The position numbers were made by a program, and so were the translations under genes. From NCBI GenBank assembly GCA_964614095.1, contig CAZTJO010000009.1:1-58362 (forward strand): a stretch of 58,362 bases of DNA, read 5' to 3'. Positions 1 through 7,440 of the stretch are shown piece by piece (the first letter of the stretch is position 1; every line of letters starts with the position of its first letter). Below the pieces are notes generated by a model. The model saw only the letters and a program-made list of their open reading frames with translations. It made no database searches and had not been told where the DNA came from. This DNA is from CAZWKX01 sp964614095 (GTDB taxonomy: Bacteria > Actinomycetota > Acidimicrobiia > Spongiisociales > UBA11373).

Positions 1-106
1 CTTCATTGCCCTCCCTCGGGCCGCAGCATAGAAGGTGGCGCCGCCGTCTCCACCCATGGCCGAAGGCGTGCAGAGCCAATGCCGGCCCGGGGCCTGATGC
101 CGTGCG

Positions 107-766
107 CTACCCGACGCGCAATGCGTCGCGAATCATCGAAACCACCGTGCCCACAGCCACCGAGTTGCACACCCCGGGAATGATGACGTCGGCAAAGCGC
201 TTCGAGGGCTCCACGAACTGCAGATACATGGGCCGCACCGTGGCCAGATACTGATCGTGCACCGCCTCGAAGGACCGTCCCCGCTCCTCGAGATCCCGCT
301 CCAGACGGCGGAGGATGCGCAGGTCGGCATCGGCGTCCACATAGATCTTGAGATGAATCAGCTCCCTCAGCTCCGGTTCTGCCAAGACCAGGATCCCCTC
401 CACAATGATCACCGGTTTCGGCGCCACCAGCACCGTCTCCTCTGCCCGATTGTGCACGGTGAAGTCGTACACGGGACGCTGCACCGGACGCCCGGCCCGC
501 AGCTCACCGATGTGGCGAACCAGTAGATCTGTCTCGAGGGAATCGGGATGGTCGTAGTTGACCCGGGCCCGCTTCTCCAGAGGAAGATCACTGTGGCGGT
601 AGTAGGCGTCGTGCTGTATCAGCTCCACCGACTCGGCCCCGATGGCTTCCACGATCAAGAGGGCGATGGTCGTCTTCCCCGAGCCCGAGCCCCCGCCCAG
701 CCCGATTACGAGTGGACCGCGGGCAGGCCACTCGACGGGACGCACAAACGTGGGGACTTCGGCCAT
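107..766 (-). CDS. udk: Uridine kinase
   Basis: Phosphorylates uridine and cytidine to UMP and CMP in pyrimidine salvage, in the cytoplasm. The 219-residue product has a Walker A loop (GGGSGSGKTT, about residues 24-33), the HDAYY segment that matches the nucleoside-binding DxYY motif of the family, a VEGILVL strand before the middle, and a basic lid region (RRLERDLEERGR). An in-frame ATG exists 54 nt further upstream. I chose the ATG at 766 because it gives the usual family length (about 210 residues) and because TAGCGT lies 8 nt before it, which fits the leaderless promoters seen elsewhere in the window. The gene stands alone, downstream of the LysE gene. Positions 1-106 beyond its stop hold nothing I recognise. 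Confidence 0.93.
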   Translation of the reverse strand: MAEVPTFVRPVEWPARGPLVIGLGGGSGSGKTTIALLIVEAIGAESVELIQHDAYYRHSDLPLEKRARVNYDHPDSLETDLLVRHIGELRAGRPVQRPVYDFTVHNRAEETVLVAPKPVIIVEGILVLAEPELRELIHLKIYVDADADLRILRRLERDLEERGRSFEAVHDQYLATVRPMYLQFVEPSKRFADVIIPGVCNSVAVGTVVSMIRDALRVG

Positions 767-774
767 GACCACGG

Positions 775-780
775 ACGCTA
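775..780 (-). promoter_or_regulatory. -10 box of a leaderless udk promoter
   Basis: TAGCGT on the minus strand ends 8 nt before the chosen ATG of udk. With the normal distance from -10 box to transcription start, the mRNA would begin at or within a base of the start codon. No Shine-Dalgarno sequence precedes that ATG. The box matches the TAnnnT pattern found at seven other genes here. Its function is inferred. Confidence 0.4.
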
Positions 781-847
781 GTCGTGCCAAGCGGCACGTC
801 GCCGCCTGGTCCCATCTCAACGTCGCGACGCCGCCGGGCTGCTCCGA

Positions 848-1456
848 CTAGAGACGGCCTTGCGCCGCCTGCCACAGCAGGACGACGCCTCCAGCCACCA
901 GGGCGGCACCACCGAGCACCAGCAGGCCCCGCCGCCACGATTGGCTGAGCCTGCCGCTCCCTCGGGCGGCCGCCCAGGCGAACACCACCTTGCTGCCCAC
1001 CAGCATCGTGTAGAAGCCGGCGAGAAAGGCAGCTCCAAGCACCGGGTTGCGCCGCCACGCCGCCACCAGGAGAGGGCCTCCCGCCGCCATCCAGAAGACC
1101 CACGGGTGCGGGCTGAGCGCGTTGACCAGGGCACCCCGCCAGACATCCTGTGCTCCGGAAGCCGAGACGGCTGGGCCCGGCTCCGCCCCCGCCCGCCAGA
1201 TCGTGTGGATCCCGAGCGCGCCCACCAGCACGCCGCCGGCCATGGCCAGCCCTCTGACCGCCGCCTCGGGCACGGTGCCGGCCACAATGACGCCAAGCGT
1301 CACGATGGGAGCGTCGGTGATGAGAGGGGCAAGAGCCACCCGAAGACCGGCGCCGAAGCCTCGCTCGATACTCGAGGTGAACACGAGGGTGAGCAGCGGT
1401 CCCGGGGTGAGCCCGGCCCCAAGGCCGATGGAGAGGCCGGCGGCGAGCTCCGTCAC
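848..1456 (-). CDS. LysE/RhtB family amino-acid exporter
   Basis: A 202-residue membrane protein with about six hydrophobic segments. It begins with the family pattern of a Gly-rich helix followed by TPGP (residues about 15-20), then a polar stretch, and has a WVFWMAAGGP segment after the middle, as in LysE-type translocators that export amino acids or their analogues. The start is a GTG at 1456 with a weak GGGAAG upstream. The substrate cannot be read from the sequence. It follows sucD on the same strand, but a heptad-repeat island (1486-1611) separates the two, so common transcription is doubtful. Confidence 0.85.
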   Translation of the reverse strand: MTELAAGLSIGLGAGLTPGPLLTLVFTSSIERGFGAGLRVALAPLITDAPIVTLGVIVAGTVPEAAVRGLAMAGGVLVGALGIHTIWRAGAEPGPAVSASGAQDVWRGALVNALSPHPWVFWMAAGGPLLVAAWRRNPVLGAAFLAGFYTMLVGSKVVFAWAAARGSGRLSQSWRRGLLVLGGAALVAGGVVLLWQAAQGRL

Positions 1457-1485
1457 GTGTGTCGCTTCCCGGCGGTGCGGGACAG

Positions 1486-1611
1486 AGAATGCAGCATGCA
1501 GTATGCAGAATGCGGGGGGCGGAATACAGAATGCGGAATACAGAATGCAGAGGGCGAGATGCAGATTCGGGGATCAGTGCTATCTCGATTCTGAACTCTG
1601 ATCTCTGGGCT
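1486..1611. repeat. Heptad-repeat island 1
   Basis: Eighteen consecutive 7-mers in one unbroken register. The left part is built from AGAATGC, AGCATGC, AGTATGC and GGAATAC. The right part is built from CTGAACT, CTGATCT and CTGGGCT, which belong to the complementary arm type. It lies between the 3' end of sucD and the start of the LysE gene and is less GC-rich than the genes around it. This copy has the longest left arm in the window and is the most diverged in unit sequence (GC in place of TC at the unit end). Confidence 0.85.
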
Positions 1612-1634
1612 CTTCATGACTCCCGCCCTTCACT

Positions 1635-2507
1635 TCAGAGAACGCGCGCCACCGCCTCCCCTATCTCCGTCGGGTAGGTCACCACGGTGACTCCGGCGGC
1701 CTCCAGAGCCTCCTTCTTGGCCGCGGCGGTGCCGCTGGAGCCACTAACTATGGCTCCAGCGTGGCCCATCTTCTTTCCGGCAGGGGCGGTGAATCCGGCG
1801 ATGTAGGCGATCACCGGCTTGGTGACGCTCGATTCCACATAGGCGGCGGCCTCCTCCTCGGCCTCCCCGCCGATCTCTCCGATGAGCACCATCGTTGTGG
1901 TCTCCGGGTCGGCCTGGAAGCGCTCGAGGACATCGACAAACGAAGTCCCCGGCACCGGATCGCCACCGATGCCCAGGCAGGTCGACTGTCCGATTCCCCG
2001 CGAGGTGAGCTCGTGCATCGCCTGATAGGTGAGGGTGCCAGAGCGCGACACCACCCCCACCGGGCCCGGCATGGTGATCTCGTGGGGCATGATGCCGACG
2101 TTTGCCTGGCCCGGCGAGATTATGCCGGGGCAGTTGGGCCCGACGAGCACAGTCTCACTCGTCTGCTGCAGGTAATTGAAGACGCGTGCCTCGTCGTGGG
2201 CGGGGATGCCTTCGGTGATACAAACGATGAGATCGATGCCGTCGGCTGCTCCCGCTTCGAGAAGCGCATCGGCGGCAAAACGAGCCGGCACGAAGGTCAT
2301 GGCCGTGTTGGCGCCCGTGGCCTCAACCGCCTCAAACACGGTGTCGAAGACCGGCACACCGTCCACGCCGTCGCCGCCCTTCCCCGGTGTCACTCCGGCC
2401 ACGAGGTTTGTCCCGTAGGCCCGATTTCGTAAGGCATGGAACGATCCCTCACGGCCGGTGAGGCCCTGAACCAGCAGCCGGGTCTGCCGATCGACAAGAA
2501 TCGCCAT
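1635..2507 (-). CDS. sucD: Succinate-CoA ligase, alpha subunit
   Basis: Alpha subunit of the TCA-cycle enzyme that interconverts succinyl-CoA and succinate with formation of ADP- or GDP-linked triphosphate. The 290 residues have the normal length. The CoA-binding Rossmann domain is N-terminal, a GPNCPGIISPG stretch lies near the middle, and the phospho-histidine motif GHAGAIVSG is near residue 250. The ATG overlaps the sucC stop by one base (TGATG), so the two subunits are translationally coupled. A repeat island follows 24 nt after the stop. Confidence 0.97.
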   Translation of the reverse strand: MAILVDRQTRLLVQGLTGREGSFHALRNRAYGTNLVAGVTPGKGGDGVDGVPVFDTVFEAVEATGANTAMTFVPARFAADALLEAGAADGIDLIVCITEGIPAHDEARVFNYLQQTSETVLVGPNCPGIISPGQANVGIMPHEITMPGPVGVVSRSGTLTYQAMHELTSRGIGQSTCLGIGGDPVPGTSFVDVLERFQADPETTTMVLIGEIGGEAEEEAAAYVESSVTKPVIAYIAGFTAPAGKKMGHAGAIVSGSSGTAAAKKEALEAAGVTVVTYPTEIGEAVARVL

Positions 2508-3652
2508 CAGGAGCCCCCTGCCAGCTCAACAGCCCGGCGCGCCGCATCGAGCATGGTCGGTACCACCTCCACCCGATCCGAGAGCACTCCGGCAAGTACG
2601 GCGCGTCCCCCAACAGCATTGGTGCCGTCGAGCCGAATCACCATCGGCCACGGCGGCTCCTTCCCGCCCAGCGCCGCAACGATTCCTTCGGCCACCAGAT
2701 CGCAACGGGTGATGCCGCCGAAGATGTTGATGAGCACAGCACGCACCGTCTCATCGTGTGCAAGCACTTCGACGGCATGAGAGATAGTCTCCGCTCCGGC
2801 TCCACCTCCCACGTCGAGGAAGTTGGCCGGTGCGCCCCCCACAAACGACACCACATCGAGCGTCGACATGACGAGGCCGGCTCCGTTGCCGATGACACCC
2901 ACGGAACCGTCGAGCCTGATGAAGCTGAGGCCGTGTTCCCTAGCGGCCTGCTCAATCGGCTCCTCAGAAAATGCCTGCCGCAGCGCGCGGAACTGAGGGT
3001 GGCGAAAGAACGCGCTTTCGTCGAGGGTGACCTTGGCGTCGAGAGCCTGCACCGCACCGCCCTCGGCCAAGACGAGCGGGTTCACCTCGATGAGGTCGGC
3101 GTCGAGACCGACATAGGCGTGGTACAGCCGAAGCAGGACGGCCGCCACCTTCCCGGTGGCCGATCGATCGAGGCCGGCACGGTAGACGAGCTCATTCGCC
3201 TGCCACGAGGCCAGACCTGCCACCGGATCGATGTACATCCTCGCCACCGCCCCCGGGGTGTCGGCGGCGACGGCTTCGATGTCGACACCCCCTCGCGCGC
3301 TCACCATGGCCAGGTGCCGCCGTGCTCCGCGGTCGAGAGTGAACGAGGCGTAGTACTCGTCCTTGATCGATATGGCGCGCTCCACCAGCACGGCCTGCAC
3401 GGCATGCCCTCCAATTTCCATACCGAGGATCTCGGCGGCCTCCGCTTCGGCCTGGGCCGGGCGTTTGGCTCGCCTGATGCCGCCCGCCTTGCCCCGGCCC
3501 CCGGCCTGGACCTGTGCCTTCACCACTACGAGACCACCGAGCTCGGAGGCGGCGTGCCGTGCCTCGGCGGGGGTGCGGGCCAGCTTGCTCTCCGGAACAG
3601 GGACTCCCAGGCCGCCCAGCAGCATCTTGCCCTGGTACTCGAAGAGATCCAC
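2507..3652 (-). CDS. sucC: Succinate-CoA ligase, beta subunit
   Basis: Nucleotide-grasp (ATP-grasp) subunit that pairs with SucD. The product is 381 residues and begins VDLFEYQGK, the usual N-terminus. I chose the GTG at 3652 over longer starts because AAGGAG lies 4 nt upstream and because the upstream gene ends 11 nt before it. Family signatures visible are VVKAQVQAGGRGKAGG (about residues 40-55), the ATP-grasp acidic segment LIEVNPL, and the C-terminal GGITRCDLVAEGIV. The gene is second in a cluster of mutase B12 subunit, sucC and sucD, all of which act around succinyl-CoA. Confidence 0.97.
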   Translation of the reverse strand: MDLFEYQGKMLLGGLGVPVPESKLARTPAEARHAASELGGLVVVKAQVQAGGRGKAGGIRRAKRPAQAEAEAAEILGMEIGGHAVQAVLVERAISIKDEYYASFTLDRGARRHLAMVSARGGVDIEAVAADTPGAVARMYIDPVAGLASWQANELVYRAGLDRSATGKVAAVLLRLYHAYVGLDADLIEVNPLVLAEGGAVQALDAKVTLDESAFFRHPQFRALRQAFSEEPIEQAAREHGLSFIRLDGSVGVIGNGAGLVMSTLDVVSFVGGAPANFLDVGGGAGAETISHAVEVLAHDETVRAVLINIFGGITRCDLVAEGIVAALGGKEPPWPMVIRLDGTNAVGGRAVLAGVLSDRVEVVPTMLDAARRAVELAGGS

Positions 3653-3663
3653 CGGACTCCTTC

Positions 3664-4053
3664 CTAGCCGGGCACGTTCTCCTCGACCCACGCCACGATG
3701 TCACCCAATGATGTGCCCGGCGTGAAGATCTCGGCCATACCCCGCTTCTTCAGAGCTTCGGCGTCGTCCCGCGGAATGACTCCCCCGCCGAACAGGACGA
3801 TGTCGGTGGCCTCACTCTTTTCGAGTGCATCGATGACCCGCACAAAAAGCGTCATGTGGGCCCCCGAGAGCAGCGAGAGCCCAATTCCGGCGACATCCTC
3901 CTGAAGGGCTGTTTCCACGATCTGCTCGGGGGTCTGGAACAGGCCCGAATATACGACCTCGCAGCCGGCATCTCGCAACGCCCGGGCGATGACCTTGACC
4001 CCCCGATCGTGCCCGTCCAGACCCGGCTTGGCTATGAGAATGCGGCGCGGCAT
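3664..4053 (-). CDS. Cobalamin-binding subunit of a methylmalonyl-CoA-type mutase
   Basis: A 129-residue stand-alone B12-binding domain. It has the base-off cobalamin motif DxHxxG (GLDGHDRG, residues about 11-18), the following SGLFQTPEQI, the GLSLLSG loop and the GGGVIP segment, as in the C-terminal domain of methylmalonyl-CoA mutase. No catalytic TIM-barrel subunit lies in the window, so the partner must be encoded elsewhere. Its stop is 11 nt before the sucC start, which suggests one transcript and a shared role in feeding or draining succinyl-CoA (propionate or branched-chain metabolism). A small-subunit role in another acyl-CoA mutase, such as ethylmalonyl- or isobutyryl-CoA mutase, is equally possible. 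Confidence 0.9.
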   Translation of the reverse strand: MPRRILIAKPGLDGHDRGVKVIARALRDAGCEVVYSGLFQTPEQIVETALQEDVAGIGLSLLSGAHMTLFVRVIDALEKSEATDIVLFGGGVIPRDDAEALKKRGMAEIFTPGTSLGDIVAWVEENVPG

Positions 4054-4099
4054 GACGAGCGGAGGTTAGTGGCGAGCAGGAGGGCTTCGCCCAGTGGGA

Positions 4100-4169
4100 A
4101 GAGTCCAGGATTCAGAATCGGTAGTGCGCGCTCCCTCGACTCTGGACTCTGAACTCTGAATTCTCTCTC
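4100..4169. repeat. Heptad-repeat island 2
   Basis: Left arm of AGAGTCC, AGGATTC and AGAATCG; centre of about 20 nt; right arm of CGACTCT, GGACTCT, GAACTCT and GAATTCT. The arms are imperfect inverted copies and could fold into a hairpin. It lies between the 3' end of pcrA and the start of the B12-subunit gene and runs directly into the perfect palindrome at 4165-4190. Confidence 0.85.
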
Positions 4170-4190
4170 GGCGCCTGCAGGCGCCGAGAG
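4165..4190 (-). terminator. 26-nt perfect palindrome at the 3' end of pcrA
   Basis: Two 13-nt arms (CTCTCGGCGCCTG and its complement) meet with no loop and end one base before the pcrA stop codon. Transcribed RNA would form a very stable stem. There is no T tract after it, so it is at best an unusual or factor-dependent terminator, or an mRNA 3' stabiliser. Confidence 0.5.
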
Positions 4191-6377
4191 CTACTCCTTC
4201 TCCAGCGGTGCCCAGGCCAGCAGCAGCCGCCTGCGCCCCTGCTCATCAAACTCCACGATGGCTTCGGCCCGCTCCCCAGCTCCACTGACCGAGATCACCC
4301 GACCTCCTCCCCATTGCCGATGCCGAACCCGATCGCCCGCGGCAAGCTCATCTCCGCCCAGTGTGGGCCGCGGAGAGACCCCCTCGAGTTCGGCGCGGCG
4401 CCGACGCCCGGGGGCCGCCTCCAGCAGGGCATCCGGGATCTCGCTCAGAAAACGGCTCGGGCTGTTGTAGTTCGCCACCCCCCACAGGTTGCGGGTCGTG
4501 GCCAGGCTCAGAAACAGCCGCTGCTGCGCCCTGGTGATGCCGACGTAGGCAAGACGTCGCTCCTCCTCGAGCTCTTCCGGGTCGCCAAGCGAGCGCACGT
4601 GGGGAAACACACCTTCTTCCATGCCGGCGACAAAAACCACCGGAAACTCGAGTCCCTTGGCGTTGTGCAGCGTCATGAGGGTGATGACCGCCGATGCCTC
4701 GTCGAGAGAATCGATATCCGACACCAGAATCATCGACTCGAGGAACAACTCCAGGCGCCTCATCCCATCGAGGTCCTCCCAGATTTCGTCGATGGTGCCG
4801 CCCAGAGGCCCGGACTCCTCAAACTCGGAGGCCACCGACAGCAGCTCCCGCAGGTTCTCAACGCGGCTCAGCGCTTCCATCGTGCCCTCTGCTTCCAGCT
4901 TCGCTACATAGCCGGTGCTGTCGAGGACTGCCTGCAGCGCGGCGCGTGGCCCCCCGCCGGCCGCTTCTCGCAGCTGTTCCATGACGGCGAGGAACTCCTT
5001 GATCTGACGCTGAGCCCGGCCGGAGATCCTGTCCACGTCGGAGGCCCTCTCGAGCGTCCCATAAAACGTGGCTCCGGCGTTCTCAGCAGCTCTGTCCAGG
5101 TACGCCACCGTGGTAGCCCCAATGCCACGCTTGGGCACGTTCACCACCCGCTTCACCGCCACCGTGTCGTCGGGATTGACAATCGCTCGCAGGTAGGCGA
5201 GCACGTCCTTGACCTCTCGCCGTTCGTAGAACTTGGGGCCGCCGATCACCTGATAGGGCACGCCGTAGCGCACCAAGACCTCTTCGAGCACTCGGCTCTG
5301 GGCGTGGGTCCGATAGAAGACGGCAACATCGGAGGCGCTGAAGCCGGCCGCCTTCAGCTCATCGAGCTGCTCAGCGATGAAAGCGGCCTCGTCGTGCTCG
5401 TCCTCGGCGTGATACACGGTGACCGGTTCGCCGGTGCCCAGATCGGTCCAAAGGTGTTTCGGCTTGCGGCCCGTGTTGTTGGATATGACGGCGTTGGCGG
5501 CATCAAGGATCGTCTGAGTGGAGCGGTAGTTGCGGTCGAGCAGCACCACCCGGGCATCGGGGTAATCCCGCTCGAACTCGAGGATGTTGCGAATATCGGC
5601 ACCGCGGAAGGCGTAGATGCTCTGATCGGAGTCGCCCACAACACACACATTGCGGTGCTCCGCCCCCAGAAGCTGCACCAGCCGATACTGGGCGTGGTTC
5701 GTGTCCTGGTACTCATCGACGAGCAGATAGCGGAAACGATCCTGATAGTGCGCCAGCACATCGGGAAACACGCCGAGCAGCTCAACCGTCACCATAAGGA
5801 GATCGTCAAAGTCCATGGCCGAGGCCTCCAGCAGCCGCTGCTGGTAGAGGCGGTAGACCTCGGCAACCCGCTCGTGATAGGGGCCTCCACCCTGCGCAGC
5901 GAAGGACTCGAAGTCGACTAGCTCATTCTTCGCCGTGCTGATGGCGGCACGAATGTTCCGTGGGGGAAAACGTTTCGGGTCGAGGTCCAGATCACGCACA
6001 CATAGCTCAACGAGGCGCCTGGCATCGATGTCGTCGTAGATGGAGAACGTGGAGCGGTAGCCGAGCAGGGGCGCATCCCGGCGGAGCATCCGCACACAAG
6101 CGCTGTGGAACGTCGAAACCCACATCCCCTGCACCACACCGCCGATGAGCTGGGCCACCCGCTGTTTCATCTCATCTGCCGCCCGATTGGTGAACGTGAT
6201 GGCGAGGATCGAGAACGGGGACACTCCCAGGTCACGGACCAGGTAGGCGATCCGATAGGTCAGCACCCGGGTCTTGCCGGATCCGGCGCCGGCCACGATC
6301 AGCACCGGGCCCTCAGTGGCGGCAACAGCCTCGCGCTGGGGCGGATTCAGATCGGCGAACAGCTCGGATTCGGGCAC
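4191..6377 (-). CDS. pcrA: UvrD/PcrA-type ATP-dependent DNA helicase
   Basis: Superfamily 1A 3'-5' helicase of repair and replication restart. The 728 residues contain Walker A AGAGSGKT (29-36), the motif II region DEYQDTN, the GDSDQSIYAFRGAD segment (motif III), MTLHNAKGLEFPVVF (motif V) and RRLAYVGITRA (motif VI). A C-terminal Tudor-like domain ends in LLLAWAPLEKE, as in PcrA proteins that bind RNA polymerase. The GTG at 6377 is preferred over an upstream in-frame start inside the preceding gene. TATACT lies 10 nt before it and no Shine-Dalgarno is seen. Confidence 0.95.
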   Translation of the reverse strand: MPESELFADLNPPQREAVAATEGPVLIVAGAGSGKTRVLTYRIAYLVRDLGVSPFSILAITFTNRAADEMKQRVAQLIGGVVQGMWVSTFHSACVRMLRRDAPLLGYRSTFSIYDDIDARRLVELCVRDLDLDPKRFPPRNIRAAISTAKNELVDFESFAAQGGGPYHERVAEVYRLYQQRLLEASAMDFDDLLMVTVELLGVFPDVLAHYQDRFRYLLVDEYQDTNHAQYRLVQLLGAEHRNVCVVGDSDQSIYAFRGADIRNILEFERDYPDARVVLLDRNYRSTQTILDAANAVISNNTGRKPKHLWTDLGTGEPVTVYHAEDEHDEAAFIAEQLDELKAAGFSASDVAVFYRTHAQSRVLEEVLVRYGVPYQVIGGPKFYERREVKDVLAYLRAIVNPDDTVAVKRVVNVPKRGIGATTVAYLDRAAENAGATFYGTLERASDVDRISGRAQRQIKEFLAVMEQLREAAGGGPRAALQAVLDSTGYVAKLEAEGTMEALSRVENLRELLSVASEFEESGPLGGTIDEIWEDLDGMRRLELFLESMILVSDIDSLDEASAVITLMTLHNAKGLEFPVVFVAGMEEGVFPHVRSLGDPEELEEERRLAYVGITRAQQRLFLSLATTRNLWGVANYNSPSRFLSEIPDALLEAAPGRRRRAELEGVSPRPTLGGDELAAGDRVRHRQWGGGRVISVSGAGERAEAIVEFDEQGRRRLLLAWAPLEKE

Positions 6378-6453
6378 CGCGGCGATGAGTATACGAGCAG
6401 CCTCGGAGGTGAATCTCGTTGGTGTGATTCTGTGCCGGCGGCGCCGGCGCCGA

Positions 6454-7440
6454 TCACATAGCCGAGAGCGAGGCGGAGACCTCTTCGGAGATGGCCTGCT
6501 GGAAGCGCCTGGCGCCATCGACGACGGTGGCGATGGCGGGGAGAATGGTTCTCATGGTTCGCGGCACCCGGTCGTCGAACTTGCTGGATCCTTGAGTCGC
6601 CAGCACAAGAACGCCCAGTACCTTGCCCCGGGCCTGGAGATGAGTGACGTGCACCGAGCCCCACTGGTCGAAGGGCACGGAATCGTCGACTTCGGCACCC
6701 TTGTCGGCAGAACGATATTCTTGCAGGTCGTCGGCGGAAAGCGACGCTCCGGCGATCTCGCCGAGATGCCGGGCCACAACGCCCCGGAACCCTTCGAGCG
6801 CGGCCGGAGCCAACGACCTGGTCATACGAACGGCGATGAAACGCTCCGACAGCATGCCGATGGCGCCGACATCAAATGCAACCAGCCGCCGGACCGCCAT
6901 CAGAGTCTCCTCGAGAGACTCCCGCAAGTCGAGCGACCGGGCCCCGATCGTCATGATCTCGTTGACGATCGTGGCCTCAAACAGCTGCCTGTCGAGAACC
7001 TGACACACCCGGGAGAGCACATCGTCCGGAAGATCATCGGCTGTCGCCGACGAACCGCTGCTCAGTTCGGCAAGGGCGCGGCTGGCGGCGACTGCGTGGA
7101 TCCGCTCAAGGAGCCCGGACCCCATCTCGTCCTTGGTGACAAAGCCGTCGGCCCCCGACTTCTCCGCCCAGAAGCGGTCCTCGGCGCCGCCGAAGGCGGT
7201 GAGCACGAGCACCGGGATGCGGGAGAGCACCGGGTCCTCCTTGATGAGGCGGCATACCACCCATCCGGTCACCCGCGGCATACGAAGATCCAGCAGCACC
7301 AGGTCGGGCCGCTCGGCGAGGAGCAGCGAAATGGCCTCGGCGCCGTCTTCCGCGACTATGACCTCGTGGTTCGCCGATTCGAGCAGCCGGCCCAGAGCCT
7401 GACGAACGACGGGGCTGTCGTCGGCGACAAGCACCTTCAT
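6454..7440 (-). CDS. Response regulator with receiver and GAF-like domains
   Basis: Residues 1-120 form a receiver domain with the acidic pair ADDS (6-9), phospho-acceptor Asp51 in LLDLRMP, the conserved Thr in LTAFGG and Lys in VTKDE. The remaining 200 residues resemble a GAF sensor domain (long helices, then FDVGAIGMLSE and a WGSVHVTHLQARGKVLGVLVLA core). No DNA-binding or catalytic output domain is visible, so the output is probably protein contact or ligand sensing. The ATG overlaps the stop of the upstream hybrid kinase by 4 nt (ATGA), which makes that kinase the likely phosphodonor. Confidence 0.82.
   Translation of the reverse strand: MKVLVADDSPVVRQALGRLLESANHEVIVAEDGAEAISLLLAERPDLVLLDLRMPRVTGWVVCRLIKEDPVLSRIPVLVLTAFGGAEDRFWAEKSGADGFVTKDEMGSGLLERIHAVAASRALAELSSGSSATADDLPDDVLSRVCQVLDRQLFEATIVNEIMTIGARSLDLRESLEETLMAVRRLVAFDVGAIGMLSERFIAVRMTRSLAPAALEGFRGVVARHLGEIAGASLSADDLQEYRSADKGAEVDDSVPFDQWGSVHVTHLQARGKVLGVLVLATQGSSKFDDRVPRTMRTILPAIATVVDGARRFQQAISEEVSASLSAM

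Noticed and set aside
1486..1611. CRISPR-like array
   Set aside because: The periodicity is 7 nt with no spacers of constant size, the units vary, and no cas gene is present.
4314..5921. Long plus-strand open frame opposite pcrA
   Set aside because: It lies wholly antisense to a gene with all helicase motifs and has no similarity to a known family; high GC content creates such frames.
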